From Mycteria americana (taxonomy: Eukaryota; Chordata; Aves; Ciconiiformes; Ciconiidae), in NCBI RefSeq assembly GCF_035582795.1, contig NC_134366.1, positions 27,823,661 to 27,887,660 on the forward strand: a stretch of DNA of 64,000 bases, read 5' to 3'. Numbering within the stretch: position 1 is the first letter of the stretch; every line of letters begins with the position of its first letter. The position numbers and the translations under genes were made by a program. Shown piece after piece: positions 12,501 through 20,800 of the stretch. The notes below the pieces were generated by a model. The model was not told the DNA's origin, searched no databases, and saw only the letters and a program-made list of their open reading frames with translations.

Positions 12501-14076
12501 TAAATCACTTTTGTACAGCTAAGGAGACCTAATTACATAATTCTTAAATGAAATTGAGTTGATCTTACGATGAAATTGCAGTGTCCAAGATCTTTAATAT
12601 AAGAACATAAGATTGATCACACTGGGTCAGAACAAGGGTCCGGGGTAGTCTAGGGTCCTGTTTCTTACAGTGGCTAAAAGTAGATGCTGTAAAAAAATAT
12701 AAGAATGAAGTAAACATTTGTAATATCCACAGACACTACTCTATTAGACTCAAAAAAAATTCAGGGTTTTCTTGAGACAGGCGTTGTTTCTGTGTATCTA
12801 CGGAAACAATAGATTTCTCTTCCTTGAACTTTTCTGATCTTGTCTTTGAATCGACATAAACTGTTAACATCCTATCTTGGAACAGAGTTCTACAATTTAA
12901 CTACATCCACTTATGTCTGGTTTTCAACCTCCCTCCTACTAGTTTTATTTGATGCTCTTTAGTTGCAATAGACAAGTGATTGCAGACTTAGGTGATTTTT
13001 TTTTTTAATGTTCCTAGAGCAAATATCACATATGTCCATCTCAAACATCCACCTTTCCCCAACAATACAATTGACTGGGCTCCTTTCTGTTTTTCAGTTT
13101 GAATACAATGATGAAGGAGTGACCTCAAAGGATATGGCTACCCAGCTTGCCTTCATGCGTCTGCTGGCCAACCATGCCTCCCAGAACATCACCTACCACT
13201 GCAAGAACAGCATTGCCTACATGGATGAGGAAACTGGCAATCTTAAAAAGGCTGTTATACTGCAGGGATCCAATGATGTTGAGCTACGAGCTGAAGGCAA
13301 CAGCAGATTCACTTTCAGTGTTCTTGAAGATGGCTGCTCTGTAAGTAACACAGAAACCATGTGCACTGTGATTGCCCATGCTTAAGCATGTGGTTAGGGA
13401 CAGAGTTGTGCTTTGATTCAGCATTAGATGATCAGTCAGACCAGCAAAAGTTTACGCAGTGAAGATAAATAGCCTACAAAACCAACTATGCCAGATCTTC
13501 AACAAGTGGGAATGACTGGGGTACAAACAAAGCCTACCTTGTACTGTGCACTGTGGCAAAAACCAAAAAGCTATTCAGAGGGACCAGACCCAAATTCTGT
13601 GTCAGCTGAAGATTGATGAGAAAATTGTGCACAAGCTGTAGGAGGGGCAGGATCTTTAAGTCCTGAAAAGCTCAGGCAGGGTTCTCTGAGAGTTTAACAT
13701 CAGTGTGAATGATATGGTAGTTTATGTAGACCATCACATATGACTTCAGGAGATTAAAGTAAATATTTTCTCTATAGCAGAGACCTAAAGAGTTGGATAT
13801 GGGTATCTGATTTGCAAACAATGGCAGCAAAATTAATATGAAATTCTTTCAGAAATTACCCATTCAGGTGAAATGATTCTCAGTACCATGAACAATGCAA
13901 TAACAATTGTAATGAATCTTCTCTTGCAGAGAAAGAACAATGAATGGGGCAAAACGATCATTGAATACAGAACAAATAAGCCATCTCGCTTGCCCATCCT
14001 TGACATTGCACCTTTGGATATTGGCGGCGCTGACCAAGAATTCGGTTTGGACATTGGCCCAGTCTGTTTCAAATGA
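1045..14076 (+). CDS. COL1A2: COL1A2, 3' part (exons 33-52): collagen alpha-2(I) chain
   Basis: This is the 3' portion of the gene for the alpha-2 chain of type I procollagen, which trimerises with two alpha-1(I) chains in the ER and forms the main fibrillar collagen of bone, tendon and skin. Coding exons are 1045-1098, 1660-1713, 2291-2344, 2453-2506, 2609-2716, 3711-3764, 3858-3911, 4842-5003, 6413-6520, 6952-7059, 8767-8820, 8923-9030, 9221-9274, 9634-9741, 10416-10469, 10603-10710, 11127-11373, 11798-11988, 13098-13340 and 13930-14076. All helical exons start with a complete Gly codon and are multiples of 54 bp, the hallmark of fibrillar collagen genes. The C-propeptide has seven cysteines, as alpha-2(I) does (alpha-1 has eight), and ends Pro-Val-Cys-Phe-Lys. 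Third positions favour T (GGT, CCT, GCT), typical of collagen codon use. No Gly-X-Y interruption, frameshift or stop was found. Exon numbers are inferred from the 52-exon orthologue; the 5' two-thirds lies before the window. Confidence 0.97.
1660..1713 (+). CDS. COL1A2: COL1A2 exon 34
   Basis: A 54-bp triple-helix exon with six Gly-X-Y triplets ending in Asp-Arg. Its acceptor is TTATAG and its donor is GTAAGT. Confidence 0.95.
2291..2344 (+). CDS. COL1A2: COL1A2 exon 35
   Basis: A 54-bp triple-helix exon rich in Gly-Pro-Ala triplets. Its acceptor is TTTTAG and its donor is GTAAGT. A short 108-bp intron separates it from exon 36. Confidence 0.95.
2453..2506 (+). CDS. COL1A2: COL1A2 exon 36
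   Basis: A 54-bp triple-helix exon beginning Gly-Glu-Arg-Gly-Glu-Pro. The acceptor is CTTTAG and the donor is GTGAGT. Confidence 0.95.
2609..2716 (+). CDS. COL1A2: COL1A2 exon 37
   Basis: A 108-bp exon (twelve triplets) with a charged Gly-Ala-Lys, Gly-Glu-Arg, Gly-Pro-Lys, Gly-Pro-Lys, Gly-Glu-Ser run. The Y-position lysines are potential hydroxylation sites. Confidence 0.95.
2717..3710 (+). other. COL1A2: COL1A2 intron 37
   Basis: This 994-bp intron contains a 109-codon open frame (3200-3529) with no recognisable protein similarity. I see no repeat. Confidence 0.7.
3711..3764 (+). CDS. COL1A2: COL1A2 exon 38
   Basis: A 54-bp triple-helix exon. It encodes an Arg-Gly-Asp tripeptide at 3744-3752 (context Gly-Pro-Arg-Gly-Asp-Ala). 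Only a 93-bp intron follows it. Confidence 0.95.
3858..3911 (+). CDS. COL1A2: COL1A2 exon 39
   Basis: A 54-bp triple-helix exon opening Gly-Met-Thr-Gly-Phe-Pro, with a TTTTTAG acceptor and GTAAGT donor. Confidence 0.95.
4842..5003 (+). CDS. COL1A2: COL1A2 exon 40
   Basis: A 162-bp exon (eighteen triplets, 3 x 54 bp), the largest helical exon in this window. It includes Gly-Leu-Arg-Gly-Asp-Val with an RGD at 4902-4910, and the conserved Gly-Phe-Ala-Gly-Glu-Lys segment. Confidence 0.95.
5004..6412 (+). other. COL1A2: COL1A2 intron 40
   Basis: A 1,409-bp AT-rich intron. No repeat family, RNA gene or coding segment is recognisable. Confidence 0.7.
6413..6520 (+). CDS. COL1A2: COL1A2 exon 41, with interstitial collagenase site
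   Basis: A 108-bp triple-helix exon. The segment Gly-Pro-Gln-Gly followed by Ile-Leu-Gly-Ala-Pro-Gly matches the known vertebrate collagenase (MMP-1/8/13) cleavage site that yields three-quarter and one-quarter fragments. The scissile bond would lie between codons 6440-6442 and 6443-6445. Here the P1' residue is Ile where I recall Leu in human. Confidence 0.93.
6952..7059 (+). CDS. COL1A2: COL1A2 exon 42
   Basis: A 108-bp triple-helix exon ending Gly-Glu-Ala-Gly-Arg-Asp. The acceptor is TATTAG and the donor is GTAAGC. Confidence 0.95.
7060..8766 (+). other. COL1A2: COL1A2 intron 42
   Basis: A 1,707-bp intron, the longest of this gene in the window. I see nothing supportable in it beyond short open frames. 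Confidence 0.7.
8767..8820 (+). CDS. COL1A2: COL1A2 exon 43
   Basis: A 54-bp triple-helix exon (Gly-Asn-Pro-Gly-Asn-Asp start), which follows the longest COL1A2 intron in the window (1,707 bp). Only 102 bp separates it from exon 44. Confidence 0.95.
8923..9030 (+). CDS. COL1A2: COL1A2 exon 44
   Basis: A 108-bp triple-helix exon. It ends Gly-Asn-Arg-Gly-Asp-Pro, giving an RGD at 9019-9027 where I recall Arg-Gly-Glu in the human chain. Confidence 0.95.
9221..9274 (+). CDS. COL1A2: COL1A2 exon 45
   Basis: A 54-bp triple-helix exon with acceptor TTTCAG and donor GTAAGT. It ends Gly-Pro-Arg-Gly-Leu-Ala. Confidence 0.95.
9496..9521. repeat. (AT)13 microsatellite
   Basis: Thirteen uninterrupted AT units in COL1A2 intron 45, probably length-polymorphic. 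Confidence 0.9.
9634..9741 (+). CDS. COL1A2: COL1A2 exon 46, helical cross-link lysine
   Basis: A 108-bp triple-helix exon. It encodes Gly-Leu-Lys-Gly-His-Asn-Gly, the family's C-terminal helical cross-linking motif. The lysine codon is 9703-9705 and corresponds to the residue that pairs with an N-telopeptide aldehyde through lysyl oxidase chemistry. Confidence 0.94.
10416..10469 (+). CDS. COL1A2: COL1A2 exon 47
   Basis: A 54-bp triple-helix exon from Gly-Gln-His to Gly-Pro-Arg. The donor is GTATGT rather than GTAAGT. Confidence 0.95.
10603..10710 (+). CDS. COL1A2: COL1A2 exon 48
   Basis: A 108-bp triple-helix exon, the last one made only of Gly-X-Y triplets. Acceptor TTTTAG, donor GTGAGT. 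Confidence 0.95.
11127..11373 (+). CDS. COL1A2: COL1A2 exon 49: helix end, C-telopeptide, start of C-propeptide
   Basis: This 247-bp junction exon encodes the last Gly-Pro-Pro repeats that nucleate helix folding. A tyrosine-rich C-telopeptide follows. Next comes Tyr-Arg-Ala then Asp-Gln, the procollagen C-proteinase (BMP1/tolloid) site, between 11216 and 11217. The heptad-like start of the C-propeptide (Leu-Asn-Asn-Gln-Ile-Glu) and the first propeptide cysteine follow. The exon ends one base into a glycine codon. Confidence 0.95.
11798..11988 (+). CDS. COL1A2: COL1A2 exon 50: C-propeptide
   Basis: A 191-bp exon of the fibrillar collagen C-propeptide (COLFI) domain. It contains Asp-Pro-Asn-Gln-Gly-Cys, the calcium-binding loop of this domain, and cysteines two to four of seven. 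It completes the codon split from exon 49 and ends in phase at a Gln codon. Confidence 0.95.
12595..12975 (-). mobile_element. Ancient CR1 LINE fragment, 3' part, antisense
   Basis: On the plus strand this begins AAGAACATAAG, then an ACTGGGTCAGA segment, and closes with CCTCCTACTAGTTTTATTTG. These are landmark stretches of the reverse complement of old amniote CR1 3' ends. The copy is heavily diverged and lies in COL1A2 intron 50, so the element points against the gene. Confidence 0.7.
13098..13340 (+). CDS. COL1A2: COL1A2 exon 51: C-propeptide
   Basis: A 243-bp exon (81 codons) of the COLFI domain. It carries the conserved N-glycosylation sequon Asn-Ile-Thr (13185-13193), cysteines five and six, and the signature Tyr-Met-Asp-Glu-Glu-Thr-Gly. 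Confidence 0.96.
13930..14076 (+). CDS. COL1A2: COL1A2 exon 52: C-propeptide end and stop codon
   Basis: The final 48 codons and a TGA stop at 14074-14076. The exon includes the near-invariant [13 protein letters not shown] block and ends Pro-Val-Cys-Phe-Lys with the seventh cysteine. Confidence 0.96.
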   Translation, partial: RKNNEWGKTIIEYRTNKPSRLPILDIAPLDIGGADQEFGLDIGPVCFK

Positions 14077-14222
14077 ATGAACTAAAATTAACTTAAAGCC
14101 TCTCCCAAATTATTCTCTTGTCATTTCTTTTTATAATGAAAGCTGACTCCTTCCATTTCTTCTGTTCATCTACTTGCTTAAACTCTGGGCGAAAGAGAAG
14201 GAGAAGAATTGATTGGAGCATT

Positions 14223-14229
14223 GTGCAAT
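14223..14229 (+). promoter_or_regulatory. miR-25/92 7-mer seed match in COL1A2 3' UTR
   Basis: GTGCAAT complements the miR-25/32/92/363/367 seed. It lies upstream of the proximal poly(A) signal, so both mRNA forms would carry it. A lone 7-mer is weak evidence. Confidence 0.4.
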
Positions 14230-14324
14230 GAAATTTAATACAGCCCCAAAAGGACTTGGAAGTCTTTCAAGATTTAACACCTTGCTCTGGGAAATGTCAA
14301 CCTTTGTAAAGAAAAAAAAACCAA

Positions 14325-14330
14325 AATAAA
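14325..14330 (+). promoter_or_regulatory. COL1A2: Proximal poly(A) signal of COL1A2
   Basis: AATAAA lies about 250 nt after the stop codon inside an A-rich tract. Use of this signal would remove the microRNA target cluster downstream. Confidence 0.55.
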
Positions 14331-14413
14331 AAATCATGAAAGTTTGCACCACTTGTGGCCTTTGAATATCTTCCACAGAGGAAGTTTAAAACCACAACTT
14401 CCAAAGGTTTAAA

Positions 14414-14421
14414 CTACCTCA
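14414..14421 (+). promoter_or_regulatory. let-7/miR-98 8-mer seed match in COL1A2 3' UTR
   Basis: CTACCTCA is the full 8-mer complement of the let-7 seed. let-7 family repression of COL1A2 has been reported in mammals; activity here is inferred. Confidence 0.6.
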
Positions 14422-14505
14422 TACACTAAATCAAGTGTGATCCACATCTTTTGTAGGTACTTCTCCATATGATCTGAGGTACTTTCAGTTCCACTCAAAA
14501 TACAG

Positions 14506-14513
14506 TGGTGCTA
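14506..14513 (+). promoter_or_regulatory. miR-29 8-mer seed match 1 in COL1A2 3' UTR
   Basis: TGGTGCTA is the full 8-mer complement of the miR-29 seed. miR-29 is an established repressor of fibrillar collagen mRNAs. Confidence 0.7.
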
Positions 14514-14541
14514 ACTGCATTATTACAGAGTATCTTTCCAA

Positions 14542-14549
14542 TACTTGAA
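14542..14549 (+). promoter_or_regulatory. miR-26 8-mer seed match in COL1A2 3' UTR
   Basis: TACTTGAA is the full complement of the miR-26 seed. It lies 6 nt upstream of the second miR-29 site, so cooperative or competing occupancy is possible. Confidence 0.55.
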
Positions 14550-14555
14550 CTTTGA

Positions 14556-14563
14556 TGGTGCTA
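14556..14563 (+). promoter_or_regulatory. miR-29 8-mer seed match 2 in COL1A2 3' UTR
   Basis: A second TGGTGCTA lies 50 nt downstream of the first, a spacing at which neighbouring sites can act together. Confidence 0.7.
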
Positions 14564-14789
14564 GTAGCATTTAAAGTATCACTTCTCTGTTTCTTTGAAG
14601 TCTGTCTCAGAATGTCCTGTCTCACCCGCAGCTTAAGCATGTGGATCATTTTTCCTCATCTTTGTCCTCTTCCTCCAAAATCAGGTGCTCCTGCTTTCAA
14701 ATCTCATTTCCATCTTCTACAATGGGTAAAAAAAAATCATCATTTCTCAAAAAAGAAAGAAAATGTATTTTGTATATGTGAGATGTTTA

Positions 14790-14815
14790 AATAAATTGTG
14801 AAAAAATGAAATAAA
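14790..14815 (+). promoter_or_regulatory. COL1A2: Distal tandem poly(A) signals of COL1A2
   Basis: Two AATAAA hexamers (14790-14795 and 14810-14815) are followed by a T/G-containing stretch, a typical cleavage-site context. They mark the likely end of the long mRNA. Confidence 0.8.
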
Positions 14816-14830
14816 GCATGTCCAGTGTTC

Positions 14831-17800
14831 CAAAAGAAACTATTTAATGAGTTAAGTTACTTGCTTAGATGCATTGGCAGATATTCATACAATTTACAAT
14901 ACGAATTTACAATACGTTTGCTTTACTGCAACTATCTTAGCCTGTTGCTGTAAAATATTTGCTTAGAGCATTTGAAGTCTGCCTACAACTGTCTTACAGG
15001 TGTGATGATTGTCTATTCAACTCTTCATTTCAATGCCACCTTTTGAAAAGTCCACAAGAAGCTCAGTAACTCTGTGCTCATACTATGAGAAGTTCAAAAG
15101 CAGAAATAATTCCTTCCTTTTTTCCAAATGCTGATCGGGATTAATGGCTGGAAGAAGGAAAATGAGGCTTCTATCTTACACTTGAAGACAGAAAGCTCCT
15201 TGGTGTTGAGAGAGCTGTGCTGGCTGATGCCATGCTATAAGCAGCAGAACTGTGCTGTGTGCTTTTGAAATGATGTGCAGAAGTCCATGCAAGGAATCTC
15301 TAAATTTAGTTATCTTGTCAGGAAGATCAGGGTTTGTTAGGCCCTTATAGTTCATTCAATTCTGTATGAGACACAGAACTATCTGCTGTTGCTAACCTCA
15401 ATAATTTACTATCATCACAAAAAACACCATGAAGAAGCAAGACTGTTCTTATCTGAGGCCTTTGAAGAGACTGCTATCATACAGTGCTTTTCTGAAAACC
15501 CTAAAAGAACTGCAATTCCAACAGCCATGTTTTGGAATTGGGAAGGCACTTGGGAGAACACACAAAGGACCATGAGGACAACAGCCAAAGCAGGTAAGGG
15601 GAGAGGTGAGACAGGCTTAGTCAGCACGAACCCCCAAAGGGAAGCATGAAAATATCCGGAAGGAGGTCCCTGTAACCTGAAGAAAGCACCACTCCAAAGG
15701 TTAGCGGCTGAGAGTCTGAAGGCAGCTCCAAACAGTGCAAGGAGGAATAAGCACTAAAAACTGTTTCTAAAGAAAGTTTTTCATTCTTGCTTGCAATTAA
15801 TTGATTAAGGAAAAAAGGGCAAATATCAAAACATGGCCCTACGTGCAGCTGCTATGTGCCCACAGCTGTGTGCTGAATTAACAGAAGGGGAATTGCCATG
15901 ATAAAATATAGCCCATTTTCTCTTAAGTGAGTAAAACATACTGCAGGTAAACACCTGCATTTATTCACTGGACCATGATGATTCTTAAAGCGTTAGTATT
16001 TCAATCATTGTCTTAGTATTTAAAAATATAGTTCTTGTTGTTGTAAAAAGAAAAGAATTTAATGCTTTAAAATGGTAAGAGTTTCTTTTCTCATGTAGAT
16101 TATCTACACACCACGACGTTCCTACAAGGACTGCAAAGATAAAATTACATCCCTCAGTCTATGTAATCCATTAGGATGTATTGCTAGGTTATTGCTAGGA
16201 CTAGGAGGTGGACTATTGCTGCCCAGGAAGAAAAAAAAACCCCACAGTTAAAGTGACACTTGAGGTTTAGAAAGGAAACTACAAAGGGCAAATGCTGTCT
16301 CTTTTGTCATCTTCTGACTTCTCCTTTGCTCTCTCTGATCTGTTCCATGGCATGTCCTGCTAGGCAGAGGACGCTTCCTTTCTACCAGCGCATTGGTAAC
16401 ATCCAAATTCTTCTGTGTTTTCACACCTTTGCCACAAAAGTGGACTTATTTGGAAATGAAACCAGAACAAATACATAGCACCTATCTCACAATTTCTAGC
16501 CTCATTAGCACCAAGAAGATACTCAGTTTGGTCTGCAGGTTTTGAGCTCATCAGACCTTACTGCCCAGTCAAGCATTTTGCTTATGCTATGCACAATATT
16601 GAAGAAACTGTCTTTCCCCCTAAGGACTGTAGCTGAAAATAAGTGAGATGAACTGCAGACAGCGCAGGGAGCCTTCATGTTGTTTAATTTCAGGAATATA
16701 AAATGTTGAGTAAACTTCTGGTGAAGTGAGCTTAATCATCTTTAGGAGTAGTCTGCCTCCCTATAAGGATTATCTCTGGAGAATTTAATTATAAGCAGGT
16801 ATGCATCAGCAGTAATGCAACTAGACCGTTAGCATAAATTAGCTAAAACAATAGCGTTAAAATAGGTTAAAGTTTGCATTCGGAACAAGAAAGAAACCTG
16901 GAAGGGAAGGAAAACAGCTGGAGTAACTAAGTGAAAGATAGTTTGCAGCAAGCCCTGGCTGTACTGCATAGGAACAGAATTGCTGGAGAAGCTGCATAAG
17001 GCTGGGTAGAGACTAAGGGGCCACTGACAGACACGGGGCTCCCCTGTGCTATGATTGTGTAAATTAAAGTTCTGCAGCATTCAGACCATTTTCCTCCCTG
17101 GACCCTGTGGGACTGATCACCCACTTGTGTGATCAATAAATGTGTCCTGTCCATCAGTTCCTTATGCCATCTCCCCAGGAGATGAACACAGATTAAAAGG
17201 CTCCTGTCAGTAGGTGCTTCGAATTGCATCTAAGCTGAAACCTAAAGTCTCCAGTGCAAATATTCCTTACTGTATCCATAAATCTTACTAAAAAAGTCTT
17301 CAGAAGTGTTTAAAGTGCCTCTGTGTGTACGAACTGGGCTTGCTACATAGTCCTCTTGACACCTGAATGTTACTAGTTGTGATGGGCAACAGCTCTTGGG
17401 GCTGGTTGGCACTTTTATAAGCACGTACTGCCATAAGCACAACTCCCTCTCAGTCAGCCTGTGATCGCAGTATGCAGGGGAATCATTCAGATAAACGGGA
17501 ACCAAACTAAAGAGCAGTTGCCAGAGGGTGATGAAGTCAGTCTCCCCTTTCCTTGCTCCTCCTGAGCATACCTTGCTCTCCTGGGCCCAGTGTCAGGCTG
17601 ATATACGCTGTTTCCCGTTTCCGCAGACTCGGCTGGCAGCACATTGGGCTCCATGTAGCATGTGCTTTTGCATGAACATGGTGTAAGTAAGTGAAAAATA
17701 GAGGTGATAAGAACACGGTAAATTCAACCAAGGCAGAGCGAGAAGAAACTTCAAAACCTGGAAAGCTGTTGTAGAAGGGACAGTTGTAACTGTGCAGGCT

Positions 17801-20800
17801 GCTTCGCTGGGAAGAGAATCATGAGCCACTGACAATTATCTTAAAGATCTCTGTTTATCAGTTTAAAATATGAATACTGTGCCAAAGACTATGAATAGAC
17901 AAATTTCCTTTAATACAAGTACAGGACAAACCAACATTACCAGATTAACAGATCTACATTTCCACCACACAGCTTTAAATTGCAGCTTTTGACGTGACTT
18001 TTGATTAGTTTTGCTGTCGTGCTTAGTGGTTTCAGACAGCATCTCCTAGAAGCTGTTTTTCTACCACCCACTTGATGCAGTGTTTTACAGTATTAGAATA
18101 ATGTATACCAATTTCAAACGATGACATAATAGCAAGTTCAAGTAAAGAAATTCTTAGACATGCTACCAGAAGTGATCTCTAGTTTACCTAGCTTTACTCA
18201 GGTTTCATTCCGAGCTCATTAAAATACCACTAATTTTCTGTATTGCTCCCCCATAAATCTCAGATGCAAAATGAATGCAATCTATGGTGCATAAATGAAG
18301 ATCTTCCACAGAAATGACTGTATTTCCATATTCTTAGGCTGGAGTAAATTTGTCCTTTCCTGGAAAATAGGTGGTTAAATACAGGTGTTACACAAGCAAA
18401 ATTTCCTAAACATGATTCCATGCTTAAGTATACTCTCCAACTACTCATGAAATGATGGTTCTCATTAAGCCAAATATAAGTATCAAAACAAACAAATACA
18501 ACATTTGAATGCCATTTTGAACACAAGCATTTGAAATACATATAATTCATTCCAATAATTATTGTCAACACCATCTTAAAAACACATATGTATATTTTAT
18601 TTTCTCTTACTGCTTTCAAGCTACCGAAATTGGTTCTTTGGGTGAAATGAAACAAGTTTTCCCAAATGCCAATTCTTAAGACCCTTAATGAAACAGCAAG
18701 AGCAGTTCTCCACCATTTCCACGCGCGTAGTGCACCACCTATTGACTTAGACACTAATCACCAGCCCCTGAAGAGTATTTTTCTAGGTTTTTTTCCTGAA
18801 TTCACTGTCATGGTTACTACTATCCAAATCTCCTGAGCTGCCTATGGCCAGGAATACCCCAAGGGCTATTTTTGCAAAATATGAGCATCACAACTCATCC
18901 TAAAAATATATTAGCTTATCAGAAGAACACCCATCCAAACCAGGAAAGCTCCTGGCAGAAAACTGCATTCTCACTTGGGGTAGAAAAGACTCAAGACAAT
19001 AATAATTTAGTCTTTTAGTTGTCAGGTTCTATGAATCCAGAACAGCAGATGCAAATTCGTCTGATTAATAGCTCCCCAATGAAGCAAATGCTTGTTAACT
19101 TGCTGCCCATAACTCCCCTATCAGTCTCCTGCAACCACCTCTGTGCAAAGATACTGCTGTTAAATGGAATCCTGTCATTTTAGGTATGCAGTACATTCGG
19201 TAGTGATCTGGAACAGGTCAGATGACCAAAATAATTTAATTTACAGAGGAACTGCAGAACTGGGTTCCTTCTGTTCCACAATACTGCTATGAGGTTTATA
19301 AGGACACAGGTGGCAGAAAGGAAATTCAAGATGGCATCTCACCGGCGTCTCTTTCTTCCTCTCCATCTTCCTAACAAGCTGCTAAATGCTTACTTGGCTC
19401 CCATGGTCAGGGCCTTAGCCTTTGAGCATAGCCAGTGTTTTCAGACGAGAAAATCAATTGCAGAAGTAGAGCATTTACACCACCTCTCTTTCTAAGCAAT
19501 CCATTTACACTGGAATCACTCTGGACTATTTAATTTTATCTTAATCCAGGGTGAGGTTTCAACGTTTTCCTCCTGTTGTCTGCCTGCACATCTGGAAAGA
19601 TTAAAAGTTATTTTTGCCAGGCAAAGACAGCCTTGTCCCGAGGCGTAAGTGGAAGCCTTTAACAACTGCACCCACACTTGAGTAAACTATTCGCAAGCCA
19701 CTAAATTAGACCTCACAGTGGGACTTGGTCATTGACAATTATGCTTTACACAAATATATATACAGGGTTAACATGGGGTTCATAATGGGGGAAAATGGTA
19801 GCAAACCAGTTTGAGGTGAGAATGGGTATGGATGCCCTCTCATCACTGATGGAGGGCACAAATTTCGTCCACAAATTGCCACAATAGAAGTCAACCAACA
19901 GGGTTATTTCAGAAATGCCAGTATTCCAAGACTATTACCATGACAACACACCGGCTGTAGCATTTATTGGGTGTTTGATATGAACAACTTCTGCATCAAG
20001 GTCCTGAAACATTTAATCCATAGTAGGATCGCAGAACGTCTTTCCTCCACATTACAGAGTCAGTAGGGGGGAATCGGACCCTGACTTACTGTTTGCAAAG
20101 GCAGGCAATGGCACAGGCCTCGTATTTCCATCATCATGCACCTTTTTTTCAAACAAAAGGTAGTTCTCACTTCAGAAAGCAAAAAAGGAATCGTTGATCC
20201 TCTGTCTTGAGGTTTAACTATTTTATTAAAATTCAAACTATCCAGGAGAGCAGCATTTCCTCAGCCTACTCATACTCTTTCTGAAAAAAAAAATTAATCA
20301 CCTAAAAACTGACAGAAACAATAGGATGTCTGAGTAACTAAATAATGTAGTAGTAATAACTAGATGTTATATTTATTGTAAAAATTAAAGATATTAATCA
20401 ATTAACCATTTAACTACATTTAATTAGGACATTATTGATTAATGCTGGTATTATACTATTAAATAGCAACAATTAAATAATTACATAATGTGATAATTAG
20501 ATGTTTCCCATTAAAAACCAGAATTTGTTTTTGGTTTCCTGTTCAAGTGGTTCTACCATGTTCATGACTGTTGGAGGAATATCTGTCCCCATCTTCTTTC
20601 CACTCCTTCTTCCATCCTTAACACCAGTATGGCAAACTATCTCACTCTGCCAGCTCTACTTCTACACTTAGAATTTTTTTTAAGTGGATCCTTCCATTAC
20701 CCCACCACCATACCCAAATGCTTTTTGCACTCTTCCTGGAAGCAGTAAATATGCCCAGGTTCTCAGGCCTGGGAAAAATCATGCAATAGCCTAATTGCTG

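Larger units (their letters stand above)
14077..14830 (+). other. COL1A2: COL1A2 3' UTR (end approximate)
   Basis: The 3' UTR follows the stop codon. AATAAA hexamers at 14325-14330, 14790-14795 and 14810-14815 would give a short and a long UTR. COL1A2 is known to make mRNAs of more than one length through alternative polyadenylation. The long form contains let-7, miR-26 and miR-29 seed matches that the short form lacks. The exact cleavage point is inferred. Confidence 0.8.

Noticed and set aside
18260-18754. A 164-codon minus-strand open frame in the intergenic region
   Set aside because: It has no recognisable domain, no splice or promoter context and a composition like translated AT-rich DNA. 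It is probably a chance frame.
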